DNA of 64,000 nucleotides from Macrothele yani (Eukaryota > Arthropoda > Arachnida > Araneae > Macrothelidae), in contig CM077011.1 of assembly GCA_039090855.1 (NCBI GenBank), positions 28,673,001 through 28,737,000 on the forward strand, given 5' to 3'. A program made the position numbers and the translations under genes. Below the pieces are notes generated by a model that was not told the origin of the DNA, did not search any database, and saw only the letters and a list, made by a program, of their open reading frames with translations. Within the stretch, counting starts at the first letter, position 1, and every line of letters starts with the position of its first letter. This document shows, in pieces, positions 21,157 through 32,007 of this stretch.

Positions 21157-22375
21157 CACGGTCTTATCAGAATAATATAACTGCCCCGAAATCACAGTGT
21201 ATCCGCCCAGGCACGTAACAGAGTGCACGTGACAAGGTCGACCACACGGAGATATAAGCGGCCGATCAGGACAGATGAGCCATATTGCCAAAGTGAGCAC
21301 AATGGACAGAGGTAGTGATTTGACGGACGTCCAAAAAGGAATGATCATCGGCTACTGCGCCAAGGGTGGAAGCATCTCAGAGACAGCAAACTTCGTTGGC
21401 CGTTCGCAAGGTGCTGTAGTAAGGATGTAGCAAGAATGGACCGCTGGCACACCGAGTACCTCATGACGTCATAACTGTAGAGCTCCAAAGGCCATCGACC
21501 CAAGAGAAGAACGTCGCCCCTGTCGACTGGTAAAGGGCAATCGACGCACAGCAGTGCAGCAAGTGACCACGCAAATCAACGCTGGGACACCCAGATACGT
21601 GTCCCCGATAACAGTAGAGTGAACTCTGTCAGGCACGGGTCTCCGGAGTCGGCTTTGCGTCAAGGTTCCCATGTTAACCCATCTCTATCGGCAACGACGG
21701 CTGCAATTCGCATGGAACTACCGTCATTGGACAGTGGAAAGAGTGGGATAAGGTTGCCTCTTCCGAAGAATCAAGGTTTCTACTCCACAGAGGTGACGAG
21801 CGTAGTTTTATTAGTCATCAGGCACACGAGAATCAACACCCAGACACTCTTGTCGGTCAAGTTAGGGCCGGCTGTGCCAGTGTACATGTCTGCGGGATGT
21901 TTTCCTGGTATGACCTGGGACCGCTGGTACCAATGAATGGGTCCCTGAACGCCAATGGCTACCTGTCCATCTTCGCTGACCACATGCATCCCTTCATTTT
22001 GGGCGTTTACCCTCGTGGTGATGGAGTCTACCAACAAACAATGCGCCGTGCCACCTCGCTAAGGGAGTGCGTGACTGGTTCCAGGAACACGACAGTGTTG
22101 TCTCCGTTCTCCCTTGGCCCGCGAAATCGCCCGACCTCAATCCCATAGAGCATTTGTCTGACTAATTGAAATCAACAGGTTCGACGTGCCAACACACAAG
22201 CACGTCATATCCGATACCTCCGTGCTTTTCTGCAGTCCGAATGGGCACGTGACCCTCGTGCAACCTTTCAGGGCGTCATTACGTTCATGCCACGCCGTGT
22301 CTCCGCTGTCATCCGAGCCAAGGGTGGCTATTACCATTATTAGGTAGGTGGTCATATTATTCAGATAGGACTGTG
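21157..22375 (+). mobile_element. Tc1-like transposon, degenerate
   Basis: The ends CACGGTCTTATCAGAATAAT and the complement of CACAGTCCTATCTGAATAAT match. TA flanks the left side; the right TA has mutated to GA. The length is 1219 bp. Confidence 0.85.
21302..22343 (+). pseudogene. Tc1 transposase pseudogene
   Basis: From the ATG at 21302 it reads MDRGSDLTDVQKGMIIGYCA, then FVGRSQGAVVRM (helix-turn-helix). Later pieces in other frames are RRTAVQQVTTQINAGTP, TNNAPCHLAKGVRDWF (second catalytic position, Asp replaced by Asn), VLPWPAKSPDLNPIEHLSD (glutamate block) and RAKGGYYHY before TAG. Stops and frameshifts are numerous. Confidence 0.85.
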
Positions 22376-23300
22376 GAATTTCATGGTATTATTCTAAAAA
22401 AAGACTGATCTTATGAGACATCAGACCTCTGAAATATAAAATTTCCTGAAGGTTTCCATGATTTAGGCCGCTAGTGTATGCGATCAAGACTGAAAAAGGA
22501 TCTATAAATATGATATGTGTTAACAATGGAACGTGCCGCGATTTCAGTGTATCGCAGAAATTGCAGATTGAATCACCATTCACCATTCACGGTGAAGAGT
22601 CATTCGGTTTGAACGAATCCTTCACGAACAGTCCATGACTGCTTCACAACCTTCAAAATATCAAGAGGTAGATTAGAACAGAACTAAATTTATAACTTTT
22701 CTGATACGAGCCTCCACCGAACTTAATTACGTCATTAAATTGCTTATTTGGCTCTCATTAAATATATTAACATTTTTTAATGCACTTTTACTCCCAAACG
22801 ATAAACAGTCACGGAAAAGGCGGCGCTTGTGTTTAGGTGCTCGACTAAAGCGCAGTGGCAGGTTCTCTTGCCTTTTGCGTAATACAAGGTCAGATGAGAA
22901 AAAATACGCGGCATAAGCAATTCAAAGGGGTGATAAAAAAAGCTGCGGGAGTATTTTCATCATGAAAATGAAACACTGTACGGCCTCGGATCACTACTTT
23001 GTTATTATTATGTGATACATCAAGATAGCATTTAGTATCCCCTCCGGTAACAGAATTATATATGAGGCATCCACCCAGAAACAACTACGATCTGTCATAT
23101 TGCTGCGTATGTTGCTCGAAACTGTTTGGTTTTGGCCGTATTCTCAATTTCAGCTAGATCCACGAAGATTATATTTCCATCTAAGAATATAGATGGACAA
23201 AATAAGCATTTGTCAAATATTTCGCGATGGATGATTGAGTTTCATTCGTCTAGAAGATGAATATTTCCGGCTATCCACTTTCATAGAGGTTTTTCGCAAT
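22376..23300. other. No recognisable feature; upstream flank of a candidate gene start
   Basis: Non-coding sequence. It would contain the promoter and 5' UTR if the ATG at 23337 is the start of translation, but no core promoter motif stands out. Confidence 0.4.
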
Positions 23301-23336
23301 TAGTTTCACCATTCTTTTGAAAACCTGATCGTCAGA

Positions 23337-23528
23337 ATGAAGGATATATCCCTAACTCGTAAGTGCTTTAAGGTGGACGTGGAAAATACTGGCGCAAAGG
23401 ATTCTAAACCTAATGTATCTCGGAATAGAAAGAAAAGCCGCATAGAAGAAAACCTCAACCATGAAGAAAAGCGGTTCTTATGGCTTGTGAAGAATGGTAA
23501 CACTGACTGGATGAATGTTCACCTTCAG
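23337..23528 (+). CDS. N-terminal exon of a TRPC-like cation channel
   Basis: An open frame of 64 codons from ATG 23337 ends exactly at a consensus 5' splice site (CAG|GTAAGT, exon end 23528, phase 0). Its last third reads LNHEEKRFLWLVKNGNTD then WMNVHLQ. This matches the opening of the ankyrin domain in TRPC/Drosophila TRP channels (pattern L..EEK.FL..VE.GD......LQ). The upstream charged stretch (SRNRKKSRIEEN) fits a variable N-terminus. An in-frame TAG at 23301 lies before the ATG, so either this ATG initiates or a 3' splice site near 23303 is used. The next exon I find in phase is at 47276. These channels form tetramers in the plasma membrane and pass calcium and sodium downstream of phospholipase C. 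The subfamily is inferred. Confidence 0.6.
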
Positions 23529-23697
23529 GTAAGTACTTTTTCGTTTTTTAAGCTTAACCTCCCGAATTGTTCCTCGAGTCGTGTTTTAACATTTGACTAT
23601 TTAGATGAATAATCGCTTTAATGGTTAAGTTATCGCCGAACTGAAAATATAACTTGACTATACGGAAAAAATTTAAGTTACATCACAATTTTAATTA

Positions 23698-24579
23698 CAG
23701 TCAAACCCCTATTTAATGAATCCCGCGATTTTGCGTACTTTTTATGGTCCCGACGGAATCCCATTGAACTTAATGCTTAGCGTTTCCCGATTTAACGAAC
23801 ACATTTCCTCAATTTAGCGAACATTTTCAACTTTGTTAGCCAACATTTTCACGTTAAAGGTTAGCCCAACTGCAATCCCTTGAGGATGTTTTCCATGAAC
23901 AGATCGGACTAAATGCATCAGATTCTGATGAAGAAGATGAAGCAGAACTGAAAGTTAGCTGCTTTAGTGATGCTGGTAACAGTATAGAATGTGCTAAAAA
24001 GTATTTGACGCCCTTCGACATTAATTCATGCACTTCATAAAATTGAAGCTGCAATTTATAAAGCTAAACCTTCAGAAAAAATCATACGCGATCTTCTGTA
24101 AAGCATTTCTTTTCTAAAGTGTAGAAAGATAATCAACACACATTCTGTCTTTACAAGTTAATTAGTACTAATTGATGTGGTTTTTCATTCAGTTTAGGAT
24201 ACTGAAATCATTATTTAAAAAGCTAAATGCTCGGGAAAAAAAAATCAAGTACTGTATTTTTTTCGCAATTTCGAAGTACGCTTAAATTTTGATGCTACAT
24301 ATTGAAGTATAATATGTACGAATTATGTATTTAATATGCAAAATAAATGTGTACATATTATAACATTTTGATAATAAATGCGTAATTAAAAGTACTGTAC
24401 ATAATTTTAATTTCACTGAAGCAAAAAAGTTTAGCTGCTTACGTATTTTGTAATGAACACTAGCTTAATTTGAATGTTTCATTCGAAAGGCTTCCTCGAT
24501 TTAGAAAATTCCGCGATTTTACGTACAAGACTGTTGGTTCTTTGAAGTTCGTTAAATCGAAGTTTGATTTGAATTACTG
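23698..24579 (+). mobile_element. pogo/Tigger-like transposon, internally deleted
   Basis: The left end CAGTCAAACCCCTATTTAAT and the right end complement (..CGATTTAACGAACTTC at about 24545-24560, closing ATTACTG) are flanked by TA (23696-23697, 24580-24581). Both sides share the CCGCGATTTTGCGTA / complement block typical of pogo termini. The + strand at 23865-24100 encodes SLEDVFHEQIGLNASDSDEEDE then IECAKKYLT, reminiscent of the acidic C-terminus of Tigger transposases. The core domain is deleted. Confidence 0.7.
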
Positions 24580-24998
24580 TAATTTTCGGGTTAAGAGCCA
24601 CGGGTCTACGCTGAAAAAAAAAAGTGCGGTTTACCCACTGCGGCTCTTGTTGGTGCGGCGCTTTACCCTAAATTTGAACAAAACAACTGCACAGCAAACA
24701 GCAGTTGCAAGTTTGTGTGTGATATCCCTCTCACAGTAAATAGCCATGAATTCTCCCCTCTTTTTAAACTACACGTTTATCCCTACAAGGTTATTGAAAA
24801 CGAGAGGAAGATCCATTACTGTCATTTTCACTTTCCTAATAAACTATACTGAGCAAAAGTTTTAAAACACAGCGAAATTGCCTCGGGTGATTATCTCTTT
24901 CCTCCTCTGTTTGCTCGATGTCAAAGTCAAAAACATCGACTACTATTCATAATGGAGTTCGGGGATATTTCTCTCATTCGTGATCAGCAGTACTCAAA

Positions 24999-25430
24999 AT
25001 CTAAGTATAAGTAACGAGAATTTGTAGCAGTGATCCCACGTTTCTGTCATGACATAATCCGGTACACTTCAGAAAATTTAATGTACTACAAAACATCGTT
25101 AAAACTTATCAAAAATAGCATTCGCAGTTTTCACATAAGTTGCAAAAGTATTTGAAATAAAAAAAATATATATATTTTATTTCTTCTTACTGGCACGTTT
25201 CAGTTCCATTCATCCATTTATTTACACTCTTATAAAATCTAAATATAAGGAACGGGAATTTGTAGCAGTGATTCTACGTTTATATCATGTCACAACCTGG
25301 GATACTTCTAAAAATTTTAAATTCTACAAAACAGGGTTAAAACTTATCCAAATTGGCATTCGCAGTTTTCACACAAGTAGTAAAAGTATCTGAAATTAAA
25401 AGAAAATCGATTTTTAATTTTTCTCACCAG
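24999..25430 (+). repeat. Direct repeat, two diverged units of ~200 bp
   Basis: Unit 1 (about 24999-25195) and unit 2 (about 25229-25435) share AATTTGTAGCAGTGAT, then CTACAAAAC, GTTAAAACTTATC, GCATTCGCAGTTTTCACA and a CAGCACGTTT-type end in the same order. There is no coding potential. Confidence 0.75.
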
Positions 25431-25447
25431 CACGTTTTCCATGTCTC

Positions 25448-25509
25448 CTGCAAGAGCGTTCATGAAAAAAGTGTAAAAATTTACACTCTTTTCATGAACG
25501 TTCTTGTAG
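25448..25509. repeat. 62-bp near-perfect palindrome
   Basis: CTGCAAGAGCGTTCATGAAA pairs with TTTCATGAACGTTCTTGTAG, and the inner AAAGTGTAAA pairs with TTTACACTCTT. The loop is only a few bases. Confidence 0.9.
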
Positions 25510-25642
25510 TTTTATGTATCTCACTTTATTTTCGTTCCGATATTTTTTGAAAGCACGAAACAAGTTTTTCAACTAAAAATAACATCAGTAATTCGTACTG
25601 TAAAATCTGCATTTGCGAGCTGGAAATCATAATGAGTATAAC

Positions 25643-26424
25643 CAGGGCCGTAGCCAGGGGTACGTCAGGGCAGGCTGAGCCTGCCCTACAAATTTTTGCG
25701 TCTGTTTTGCCAATGATTCGTAGAAAATGAAAAACTCCTAATTGCAGTTTCCAGTGCTGAAGACGAAAATATTGATTTAGACAAAGTCAAATATTTGCAA
25801 ACTTTAGGTATCAAACTTCCATCTCCAGAAGAAATTGCAGCCGTCAACAGATTCATACAAACCCAGAAGAAAGAAAACCCAAATTTAGTCATTTTTGATG
25901 AAATTTTTAAGCAGCGAGTAGTCTTCAAAGATGCTTATAATTTATTGGTCACAGCCAGGACTTTCGGCTGTAGTACGGCTACTTGTGAATCCACCTTTTC
26001 TGTTTTAACGAGAATTAACTACCCACAGCGGCTTTTGATATATCACCAGGGAACAACGAATGTCGAATTTAACTCTTCTTGCATTCGAACAAAACCGCAC
26101 ATAAACTCTTGATATGGACTTTCGTTTTGAGAAATTTAGTGGTCAAAAGAACCGACGACTACAACTGTTTTGATTTTCTATTGGTAAACAACGATTATAA
26201 ATGCAATTTTATTTTACAAAATATTTCTTGTTGTTTTTTTATTTATGTTAATCAAATATGGTACTTTTGTACCTGATGTACCTAGATAAGGTACTTAGTC
26301 TGGGTTAAAATTATTTGTAAAATTTCAGTAATGCTCAAAAAAAGGTAAAAAGTATATAGCATTTTTGAGTGTGCCCTAAATTTTATTGAGCCTGCCCTAA
26401 GTATAGAGTTTGGCTATGGCCCTG
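25643..26424 (+). mobile_element. hAT derivative with 8-bp target duplication
   Basis: The inverted ends CAGGGCCGTAGCCAGGG and the complement of CAGGGCCATAGCCAAAC enclose 782 bp. Both are flanked by the identical 8-mer AGTATAAC (25635-25642 and 26425-26432), the hallmark of hAT integration. Only the 3' end of a transposase gene remains. Confidence 0.95.
25760..26050 (+). pseudogene. hAT transposase C-terminal (dimerisation) fragment
   Basis: The open stretch reads LGIKLPSPEEIAAVNRF, then VFKDAYNLLVTARTFGCSTA and TCESTFSVLTRINYPQR. The cysteine/serine-rich TCE..FS.L.RI motif is the hAT C-terminal dimerisation signature. The DDE core and zinc finger are absent. Confidence 0.85.
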
Positions 26425-26774
26425 AGTATAACCTTCTAAGAACAAGTGTTTAGCGCAAATAAATAGGGATATAAAGGGCAGAGAACGTTCGAGATTTTCA
26501 ATTTCATCATTCATTTCATTTTTATATTATCTCATTTAGCTAAAAAACAACTTAAAAGATGTTAGAAAAACGAGTTTCAAAATATGCAGGTAGTGATCCA
26601 AATGCATTACGATGTTATTTGTCGAAGCTCAGGCATCGATGGCTAAGTGACTACAAAATTTTGTGGTGAGGCACTTATGCTGATGCGGCCCTTACAACAA
26701 ATTTATTTCCAAATTAAAGAGCTTTGTCAGGTGCGACTCTTACGACAATGAGGAGCTTAGTCCGAAAATTACGA
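26425..26774. other. No recognisable feature
   Basis: Short AT-rich non-coding stretch between a hAT derivative and a SINE pair. Confidence 0.5.
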
Positions 26775-27085
26775 TTTTTTTTTCGATTGGGGGTTTAACA
26801 ACCACCGTGAGCAGCTCGATGGGCTATAAGCAGACTTGCCTGCCCCTAATTTAGGGCCACTAGTTCTAGGTAAGAGAAAGAACCAGTGGCCGCCCCAGAG
26901 GCGCAGAGATCTGAGCGCTGGCTCATGACCATCCGTCTGAGATGGGTCAGGATTCGAATCCCGGTGAGACATGGATGTTGTGTTTGTCTTATGGTGCTGG
27001 CTTTGCCCCTTCCTTGGAGACAGTGGCCCTAAATTAGAGACGGGCGACTGCGTTAAGTTGCTCACGGTATAAAATTAAAAAAAAA
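26775..27085. repeat. Two SINE family A copies, head to head
   Basis: 26775-26890 is antisense (T run, GGGGGTTTAACAACC, CCCCTAATTTAGGGCCAC) and lacks its tRNA head. 26891-27085 is sense (head GAGGCGCAGAG.., B box GGATTCGAATCCC, body CCCTAAATTAGAGACGGG, A-rich tail). Confidence 0.85.
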
Positions 27086-27106
27086 TCCTGAAAGCCTAAA
27101 GCGCAA

Positions 27107-27695
27107 AAGCAGCAGAGAAGAATTCTCAGCAAAACACTGAAAAAAAAAAGCATTTTCAACGGGAACAAAAAGCCAGAGAAAAAAATAAAGGCAAACAAGC
27201 AGTGAAGAACAATCAAGAATGCAGAAAGTTTTGAAAATGATGAGCTTTGACCTTTTCAAGAATCAGCAAAACACAGCATTAACTCATCTCTACAAAGACC
27301 TAATGAGTTTGTGCTATGTCATAAATGTAATTCAGTCATAAGACCCCAGAAATAAAAAAACCCTAAGCCATGAAAAGGTGAAATTAATAAGAATAAAATT
27401 CCTATTAAAAAAATTAAATTCTTTTTAATTTCACCTTTTCATGGCTTAAAAAGTGTTTTTTTTTTATTTCTGGGGTCTTATGACTGAATTACATTTAAGA
27501 CGTAGCAGAAACCCATATTCAGCTAGGTCTTTGTAGAGATGAGTTAATGCTGTATTTTGGAGGTCCTTGAAAAACCCAAAGCTCAGCATTTTCAAAACTT
27601 TCTGCTTTCTTGCACGTCCTTCACTGCTTCTTCGCATTTATTCTTTTTCCTCTGGCTTTTGGCTCCCGTTGAAAATGCTTCTTCTTTTTGAGTAT
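27107..27695. repeat. ~590-bp imperfect palindrome
   Basis: The arms pair over nearly 290 bp each. Examples are CAGCATTAACTCATCTCTAC at 27272-27291 with its complement near 27540, GCAGAAAGTTTTGAAAATG at about 27220 with its complement near 27590, and AAGCCATGAAAAGGTGAAAT with its complement about 60 bp on. The centre is near 27405. The right arm touches the 3' tail of the RTE piece that follows. Confidence 0.85.
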
Positions 27696-27699
27696 ATAT

Positions 27700-28790
27700 C
27701 ATCATCAGCAGCAGCAGCAGCATCATCAGCACCAAAACAACAACCATTATCAATTCCCTGCTGGATGAAGGTCTCCCCAAATTTCTTTCACAATTGTCTG
27801 TTTTGGACCTGTCTCCTCCATGTCACTCCAGCATACTTTCGAATTTCATCCTTCCATCTTCCATGGGGTCTTCTTCTGGGTCTTTTCCTGTCCCTCGGAA
27901 TCCAGTCTAAAATTTCGGTTGTCCATCGGTGGTCTGTTCTTCTGGCAACATGTCCAGCCCATTGCCATTTCAGTGATTTCACTCTGGTCATGATGTCGTC
28001 CACTTCTGTCATTTTCCTTATCCACAAGTTCCTCTCCTTATCTTTCCTGGTTACACCAAGCATGCATCTCTCCATGCTGTTTGAGTTGTCGGCAGTTTTT
28101 TGTATGCCTCTGCTCCATACGTAAGCACTGGCAAGATGCATTGATTAAACACTTTTCTTTTGAGACATAATGACATACTGCTCTTAAAAATTGTACTGTT
28201 TCTTCCAAAAGCTCTCCAAGCAAGTTTTATACGCCGATTAATTTCTTCATCAATGTGACTCTCACTCGATATCTGCTGCCCAAGATAAATGTAGGAATCG
28301 GTTGTCTCAAGCTTTTCTCCATCAATCGATAAATCTTCATTTCTTGTAAAAGCATTGTACATCACTTTTGTTTTCTGAAAGTTCACTTTTAATCCCACTT
28401 CTTTACTCTTGTCAGCAAGTTCTTGGATCATACTCTGCAGCTCTGAAGGGGTAGTTGCAAAGATGACTACGTCATCAGCAAATCGAAGGTGAGTTAAGTA
28501 GTCTCCATAAATTTTTATCCCTTTGTTTTCCAAGTTCAAGGATTGAAAGACATTTTGCAATGTGGCGTTAAACAGCTTGGGAGATATGGTGTCACCTTAT
28601 CTCACTCCCATTCCAATTCTTATTTGTGCTGTATCCTCAAATATCCGAACCTTTGCACTTGCATTTTCATAGATGTTATTAATAATGCTAATGTATGCAT
28701 CTTCAATACCGCAGGATTTCAAAGCCATTGTAAGCATCTCTGAGTGGTTTTGGCCATAACTCACCACGCTGGCAAAGCGGGTAGTGTGGG
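27700..28790 (-). mobile_element. RTE (BovB-type) non-LTR retrotransposon, 5'-truncated
   Basis: On the minus strand, the 3' tail (ATGATGATATATA-like trinucleotide repeat) is at 27690-27730 and the element extends right to about 28790. The reverse-transcriptase part contains LRFADDVVIFATTPSELQSM (the FADD catalytic box). It is followed by KTKVMYNAFTRNEDLSIDGE, LPVLTYGAEAY and the RTE C-terminal block SLKWQWAGHVARRTDH ... DWIPRDRKRPRRRPHGRW. Frameshifts and stops make it inactive. Confidence 0.9.
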
Positions 28791-28815
28791 GTAGCATATA
28801 TATATATATACTATA

Positions 28816-29830
28816 TGCGGTATTGAAGATGCATACATTAATATTATTAATAACATCTATGAAAATGCAAGTGCAAAGATTCGGCTGTTTGAAAATACAA
28901 CACACATAAAAATTGGAAAAGGAGTGAGACAAGGTGACACCATATCTCTGAAGCTCTTTAATGCCACATTGGAAAATGTCTTTCAATCACTGAACTGGGA
29001 AAACAAAGGGATAAAGATTAATGGAGATTATCTAACCCACCTTCGTTTTGCTGATGACATAATCATTTTTGCAACTACCCCATCAGAGCTACAGAGTATG
29101 ATCCAGGAACTTGCTGACAAGAGTAAAGAAGTGGGATTAAAAATGAACTTTCAGAAGACAAAAGTGATGTACAATGCTTTTACAAGAAATGAAGATTTAT
29201 CGATTGATGGAGAAAAGCTGGAGATAACAGACACGTACGTTTATCTTGGACAGCAGATATCAAGTGAGGGTCACATTGGTGAAGAAATTAATCGGCGTAC
29301 AAAACTTGCCTAGAGAGCTTTTGGAAGAAACAGCATAATTTTCAAGAGCAATATGCCATTATGTCTTAAAAGAAAAGTGTTTGATCAAATCATCCTTCCA
29401 GTGCTTACGTATGGTGCAGAGACGTGGACCTTAGCTAAAAGAGACATACAAAGGCTGCAGACAACTCAAAGTAGCATGGAGAGGTGCATGCTTGGTGTAA
29501 CCAGGAGAGATAAGAAGAGGAACACGTGGATCCGAAAAATGACAAGAGTGGAAGACATCATGATCAGAGTGAAATCCCTGAAATGGCAATGGGCTGGACA
29601 TACTGCCAGAAGAACAGACCATTGATGGACAGCCGAAATTTTAGATTGGATTCCAAGGGACAGGAAAAGACCCAGAAGAAGACCACATGGAAGATGGGTG
29701 GATGAAATTCGAAAGTATGCGGGAGTGACATGGAGGAGACTGGCACAAGACAGACCGTTGTGGAGGAAACTTGGGGAGACCTTCGTCCAGCAGTGGATTG
29801 ATAATGGTTGACAATGATGGTGATGATGAT
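28816..29830 (+). mobile_element. RTE (BovB-type) retrotransposon, 5'-truncated, opposite copy
   Basis: Begins at GCGGTATTGAAGATGC (codons GIEDAYIN of the RT) and runs to a (GAT)n tail at 29810-29830. The coding parts are HLRFADDIIIFATTPSELQS (FADD at about 29046), VLTYGAETWTLAKRDIQRL and WAGHTARRTDH, then a TGA in place of an expected sense codon. In the same frame WTAEILDWIPRDRKRPRRRP follows, to the end QQWIDNG. Another stop lies near 29313. It faces the 27700-28790 copy across a (TA)n tract. Confidence 0.9.
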
Positions 29831-30166
29831 ATACTATATTGACAAAAGTCACCAGACACCTAGAAAAGAAACACAACATAGCATTTATTGACATACATTA
29901 GTACTGTGAATGTCCACCTTTGGCCTTAATGCATGCACTGACCCTTCGAAGCTCAGTGGTTGGGTTTTTAAGCTCCGTGATTTTCGTTGCTATAAGGTGT
30001 TTATTGAGTGCTTTAGTTTCTGTGGTTGCGTGTATCTTCAAGTTGAAAGTCCACGCTTTACGTTCGTGTATCTCCCAGGTTGGTGAGTGCCATATTTTTT
30101 CATTATTCACTGTTTTATTTTTCAACCGAGTTGGTCTTTTTTCGTTAAAGTCTCGCCATTGCTTCG

Positions 30167-32007
30167 ATGGCGGAGGCAGACAAGGGTGACGCCCACATCC
30201 TTATCTTGGCAGATCAGCCAGCACCCTCTTCTTCTTCTACGGCGGCAGCTCCTGCTCAGCTAAATGAGGTGGCTCCCGAGCGTCATTGCGACGTCATGGA
30301 TACCTCTTCTTCTCCAGCAATAACTTCCTCCCTTCCCACCAAGTGCGGTGGTGCCAAGTCTCCTATCTACATCTCAGCAGATGATGACGTCTCCGTGATC
30401 AGTGATACTGACCTCATAGCTTCTACTTTTCATCAACTTTCTGATCCGCCCTCACTGCTAGGAGCCGCTTCATCGAGTTCTCGACCCATGCCTGCCCAAG
30501 CATCCTATGCTTCTGCAACTTCTGGGGTCCTCACACCCCCAGTTTCATCTGCTATGCCTTTTCCTGAATCCTATGTCACTGTCGTCGGTTCTACTGCTAC
30601 AATTGACATACCAGAGGATTCCCGAGCTGGTCACTTTTTTTCCTCCACTATGGAACGGGGCGTCTATTTTGATGCGCTTCCCGACACTAAGCTGTGGCAA
30701 TATAGCCGAGCCCTCAAAACTATCTTACCAAAGGATGCAATAGACTTTGTAGCTCGAAAACCCAGATCTGTCTTGGTCTATTTTAAGGATAAAGCGCATG
30801 CTGACCAGGTCATTACGGAAGGTCTAACCATCAATGACGTGCATCTGTTAGCACAACCGGTTGCGCACCGCCCGGTGCAGGTGACCTTCTACCCCGTACC
30901 ACCAGAAGTATCCGACGCTGCACTTTGCACCTTGCTCAGCAGGTACGGCAGAGTTGTTGGCTCCATCACAACTCTCTCTGCGGCTCCCAGAGATCCTGAA
31001 GACAAATCGATTCGAGGTTTTCGCCGCACTGCTCGAGTCCTCTTTTCATCTGATGCTCAGCTGAAAGCGGTTCCGAATGTTTTGCACATCCGCTGTGGAC
31101 AGCAACGCCGAAGAGTTGAGATAATCACTTCACAGTATTGCACTATATGTCAGAGCGAAAGTCACATAAGGGCTCAGTGCCCACGTGCCTCCCTGCAAAC
31201 AGCTCCACACACTACATCTTCTTCTACTTTGTCCACCAACGCTTCACAGACTTCTTCCTATTCGAGGAAAGTCGCGGAATCAAGATCTTCCAAAAGTCAG
31301 CTTACTGCCATTGGTCAACAAACGACTTTGATGCCTCCACCTCCTGCTGATCCTAAGAATTTTCCCAGGCTTCCAAAATCGACTCCCCCTTGTACTTTTA
31401 CAACCACTGCTGATGTACATGTTGACCACTCCTCAGCTTTTACCGTTGGCTCCATGACACGAGTCACAGGTAACGCTTCGGGTTCAGACTCTCCAGACGA
31501 TCATGAAGCTTTAGTGGTTGCTGGAAAACGCAGTGGTGCTACTCGCTCCAAGACGAAGAAGGCAAAGACTCTGGCATCCGAAGATCATCTCGCTCTTCTA
31601 CCCGCTCATCCTCTCGCTCCGTCAGCTCTCGACGACCGTTCTCCAGGTCGCCTCTACACACTTCCTCTGAGACAGCATGTGAGGGTGCCTTTCCCTCACT
31701 AGAAGAATTCACAACTTTTCTTGCTGAAAATGCTTTCCCTGCTGAGCCTCTGCCTTACGAGGACGTGCTGGATTGCCTTTTAGGGTCCTCTAGCCCTTCC
31801 TCAGCACGCACTTCCATTCAGCAGTATGAAGCAGCTCTTCCACAAGTGCTGGTTCAATTACACTCACTTGAAAACACTCTTCGGCGCACTGCGGACGAAG
31901 TCCCGTGGAGTGCTTGTTTTCTCCGTCGACTCCACTCCATCACTACAGCCAGTCAATTCCTACTGCATCCCACAACTAACCTAGACATTCAAGGTGGTGT
32001 CACTTAA
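30167..32007 (+). pseudogene. LINE ORF1: RRM-like RNA-binding protein with CCHC knuckle
   Basis: Open from ATG 30167 for 511 codons. A frameshift near 31560 leads into a second frame that continues to TAA 32005-32007, for about 613 residues in all. Residues 1-160 are Ser/Pro/Ala-rich. Residues 160-315 read as one or two RRM-like folds (KPRSVLVYFKDKAHADQVI, VQVTFYPVPPEVSDAALCTL). A zinc knuckle follows with C325, C328, H333 and C338 (CTICQSESHIRAQC). The C-terminal part after the shift is Ser/Arg-rich (SSRSSTRSSSRSVSSRRPF). Such proteins coat the LINE RNA. It is nearly intact, and only the frameshift marks it as a pseudogene. Confidence 0.85.

Noticed and set aside
27567..28124. 185-codon + strand open frame
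   Set aside because: It is the antisense shadow of the RTE coding sequence on the minus strand.
30167..31702. Host RNA-binding protein gene
   Set aside because: RRM-like folds with a zinc knuckle could suggest this, but it lies directly upstream of an endonuclease/RT frame within a bounded insertion with target duplication, so it is LINE ORF1.
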